From positions 62,001 through 126,000 of the forward strand of contig NZ_CAKMTD010000004.1 in assembly GCF_928391935.1 (NCBI RefSeq): DNA of 64,000 nt, in the 5' to 3' direction. The position numbers and the translations under genes were made by a program. The stretch is from Rothia nasimurium (lineage in GTDB: Bacteria; Actinomycetota; Actinomycetes; Actinomycetales; Micrococcaceae). A model generated the notes under the pieces. It saw nothing but the letters and a program-made list of their open reading frames with translations. It did not search any database and was not told where the DNA came from. This document shows positions 62,585-64,000 of the stretch, piece by piece; the first letter of the stretch is position 1, and each line of letters opens with the position of its first letter.

Positions 62585-62606
62585 CCCCAGCCCGAAAGGA
62601 ACTAGC

Positions 62607-64000
62607 ATGTCCCAGCTTTTTAACCTCCCTGACGTGGGCGAAGGCCTCACTGAGGCTGAGATCCTCAGCTGGAAGGTCGCCGCTGGCGATTCTGTTGAGA
62701 TCAATACCGTGCTTGTTGAAATTGAAACAGCCAAGTCTGTGGTTGAGCTACCTTCACCCTACGCAGGCACCGTTGAGCAGCTCCTCGTGGCCGAGGGGGA
62801 AACTGTCGAGGTAGGCACCCCCATTATCGCCATTTCAGGTGGCGACGCCAGCCCCGTCCCCGCCTCCCCGAGCAGGCAGGACGCCCCCGCCCCGGCTACC
62901 CCTACCCCGGCAGCTAGCGAGGGCGGCGGCACCGCCCTGGTAGGCTCTGGCCCCAAATCTGACCCCGTGAAACGCCGGGCCCGGAAAAAGCCAGCTGCCC
63001 CGGCCCGTCCTGAGCCTAGCAGCCCTGCTCCCGCCTCAGACGGCGGGCTGCAACCGTCCTCCCATGAAGGGCTCAGCCACCTCATCTCAGCCCTGCCTGC
63101 CCGTGCCGGCAAGCTGATCGGCGGGGGAGCCGGGGCCCTGCTGCGCCGGAACCAGGCCACCAGCCCCACCTCATTCCCCGAGGTGCCCCGCCGCCAGGCC
63201 CTTGCCAAGCCACCGGTGCGAAAGGCCGCCCAGGACATGGGTATCGACCTTGCCAACGTCACCCCCACCGGCGACAACGGCCAGGTCACCAAGCAGGACC
63301 TGCTCAACTACGCCGCCCACCTCTCCCTCACCGAGAAAGCCAGCGTCACCGACACCACCGACCCCGAGCACTTCTGGATCCCCAGCGGCCACGGGGGCGA
63401 CCGCATCGAACGCATCAAGGTGCGTAGCGTCCGCAAGGCCACCGCCAAGGCCATGGTTGAATCAGCCTTCAAGGCCCCGCACGTCTCCATCTTCGTGGAC
63501 GTCGATGCCACCCGTACCATGGAATTCGTACAGCGCCTCAAGAAATCCCCCCGCTTCGAGGGGATTAAGGTGACCCCGCTGCTGGTACTGGCCAAAGCCG
63601 TTATCTGGGCAGCGGCCCGCACCCCCCAGGTCAATGCCACCTGGACCGACACCGAAATCCAGGTCAAGCACTTCATGAACTTGGGCATTGCTGCGGCCAC
63701 CCCGCGAGGACTCATGGTGCCCAACATCAAAGAAGCCCACGACATGAGCCTGCGGGAGCTTGCTCTTGCCCTCAACGACCTCACCACCCGGGCCCGAGAA
63801 GGCAAAACCCAGCCGGCTGAAATGCAAAATGGCACCATGACTATCACCAACATCGGCTCCCTGGGTATCGACACCGGAACCCCCATCATCAACCCCGGCG
63901 AAGCTGCAATCATCGCTTTTGGCACCATCAAACAGAAGCCCTGGGTTGTTGACGGTGAGGTCGTGCCCCGCTGGGTCACAACCCTCGGCGGCTCCTTCGA
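62607..64000 (+). CDS. pdhC: Dihydrolipoamide acyltransferase E2 (partial, cut by window end)
   Basis: The E2 core of the same complex, open to the last base; 464 codons are visible. A single N-terminal lipoyl domain (about 1-78) has the lipoylated K43 in IETAKSV. A Pro/Ala-rich linker follows, then a peripheral-subunit-binding domain near 195-235 ([15 protein letters not shown]) and the catalytic acyltransferase core from about 265. The HxxxDG active site would lie beyond the window. GAAAGGA precedes the ATG. The complex's E3 subunit is not in view. Confidence 0.92.
   Translation, partial: MSQLFNLPDVGEGLTEAEILSWKVAAGDSVEINTVLVEIETAKSVVELPSPYAGTVEQLLVAEGETVEVGTPIIAISGGDASPVPASPSRQDAPAPATPTPAASEGGGTALVGSGPKSDPVKRRARKKPAAPARPEPSSPAPASDGGLQPSSHEGLSHLISALPARAGKLIGGGAGALLRRNQATSPTSFPEVPRRQALAKPPVRKAAQDMGIDLANVTPTGDNGQVTKQDLLNYAAHLSLTEKASVTDTTDPEHFWIPSGHGGDRIERIKVRSVRKATAKAMVESAFKAPHVSIFVDVDATRTMEFVQRLKKSPRFEGIKVTPLLVLAKAVIWAAARTPQVNATWTDTEIQVKHFMNLGIAAATPRGLMVPNIKEAHDMSLRELALALNDLTTRAREGKTQPAEMQNGTMTITNIGSLGIDTGTPIINPGEAAIIAFGTIKQKPWVVDGEVVPRWVTTLGGSF

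Noticed and set aside
1..64000. CRISPR array, insertion sequence with transposase, or prophage genes
   Set aside because: No regularly spaced repeats, no transposase or phage structural proteins were seen; the only mobile trace is the tRNA-Lys duplication.

Overview
The window is a single chromosomal stretch from a high-GC Gram-positive bacterium. The gene order hpt-ftsH-folE-folP-folB-folK-DUF3180 ... panC-lysS-lsr2-clpC ... disA-radA, the Lsr2 nucleoid protein, the HEGGH form of FtsH, GTG/TTG starts and probable leaderless genes all point to Actinobacteria. The Pro-rich small membrane proteins and the SLH-anchored subtilase suit Micrococcaceae, most likely Rothia or a close relative. The genus is an inference; no 16S gene is present.

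Layout. 1-8.8 kb: purine salvage (hpt), membrane protease FtsH, the folate pathway (folE, folP, folB, folK), a DUF3180 membrane protein and two bacterial PH-domain membrane proteins. 8.9-12.7 kb: DUF2520 protein, panC, lysS and a small membrane protein. 12.8-21.7 kb: lsr2, clpC, a GNAT acetyltransferase, mutY, a Ser/Thr-rich surface protein, disA (apparently frameshifted) and radA. 21.7-31.9 kb: FUSC exporter, then phosphate uptake (pstSCAB with a PHO-box-like repeat), a polysaccharide pyruvyl transferase and a family 2 glycosyltransferase, then a second phosphate system (DUF47 regulator plus PiT). 32.4-36.3 kb: a large secreted subtilase with three SLH repeats. 36.4-46.7 kb: an unknown protein, a FetB-like permease, tRNA-Lys with a 44-nt duplicated 3' end (an integration scar), 3-hydroxyacyl-CoA dehydrogenase, a sulfurtransferase, a short asparaginase-like protein, a RecQ-like helicase with a PRTase-like tail, tadA, a TetR regulator, tRNA-Ser and upp. 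47-53.5 kb: winged-helix regulator, small enzymes, two tRNA-Ser genes and an acyltransferase. 53.5-57.6 kb: a two-component system divergent from an FtsX-type ABC transporter. 57.7-64 kb: a CitE-like lyase, tRNA-Thr, a HisC/Pat aminotransferase, and the pdhA-pdhB-E2 operon cut by the window end.

Functional links. Folate synthesis is one cluster. Phosphate import is encoded twice, by a high-affinity PHO-boxed pst operon and a PiT/DUF47 pair, flanking two cell-surface glycan genes. In other bacteria, pyruvyl transferases of this family make the wall-polymer ligand that SLH domains bind, so the 27.7-29.2 kb enzyme may create the anchor for the SLH subtilase encoded 3 kb away. No CRISPR array, intact insertion sequence or complete prophage is visible. 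The most notable irregularities are the disA frameshift, the tRNA-Lys scar, the helicase/PRTase-like fusion, and several palindromic or repeated operator candidates.
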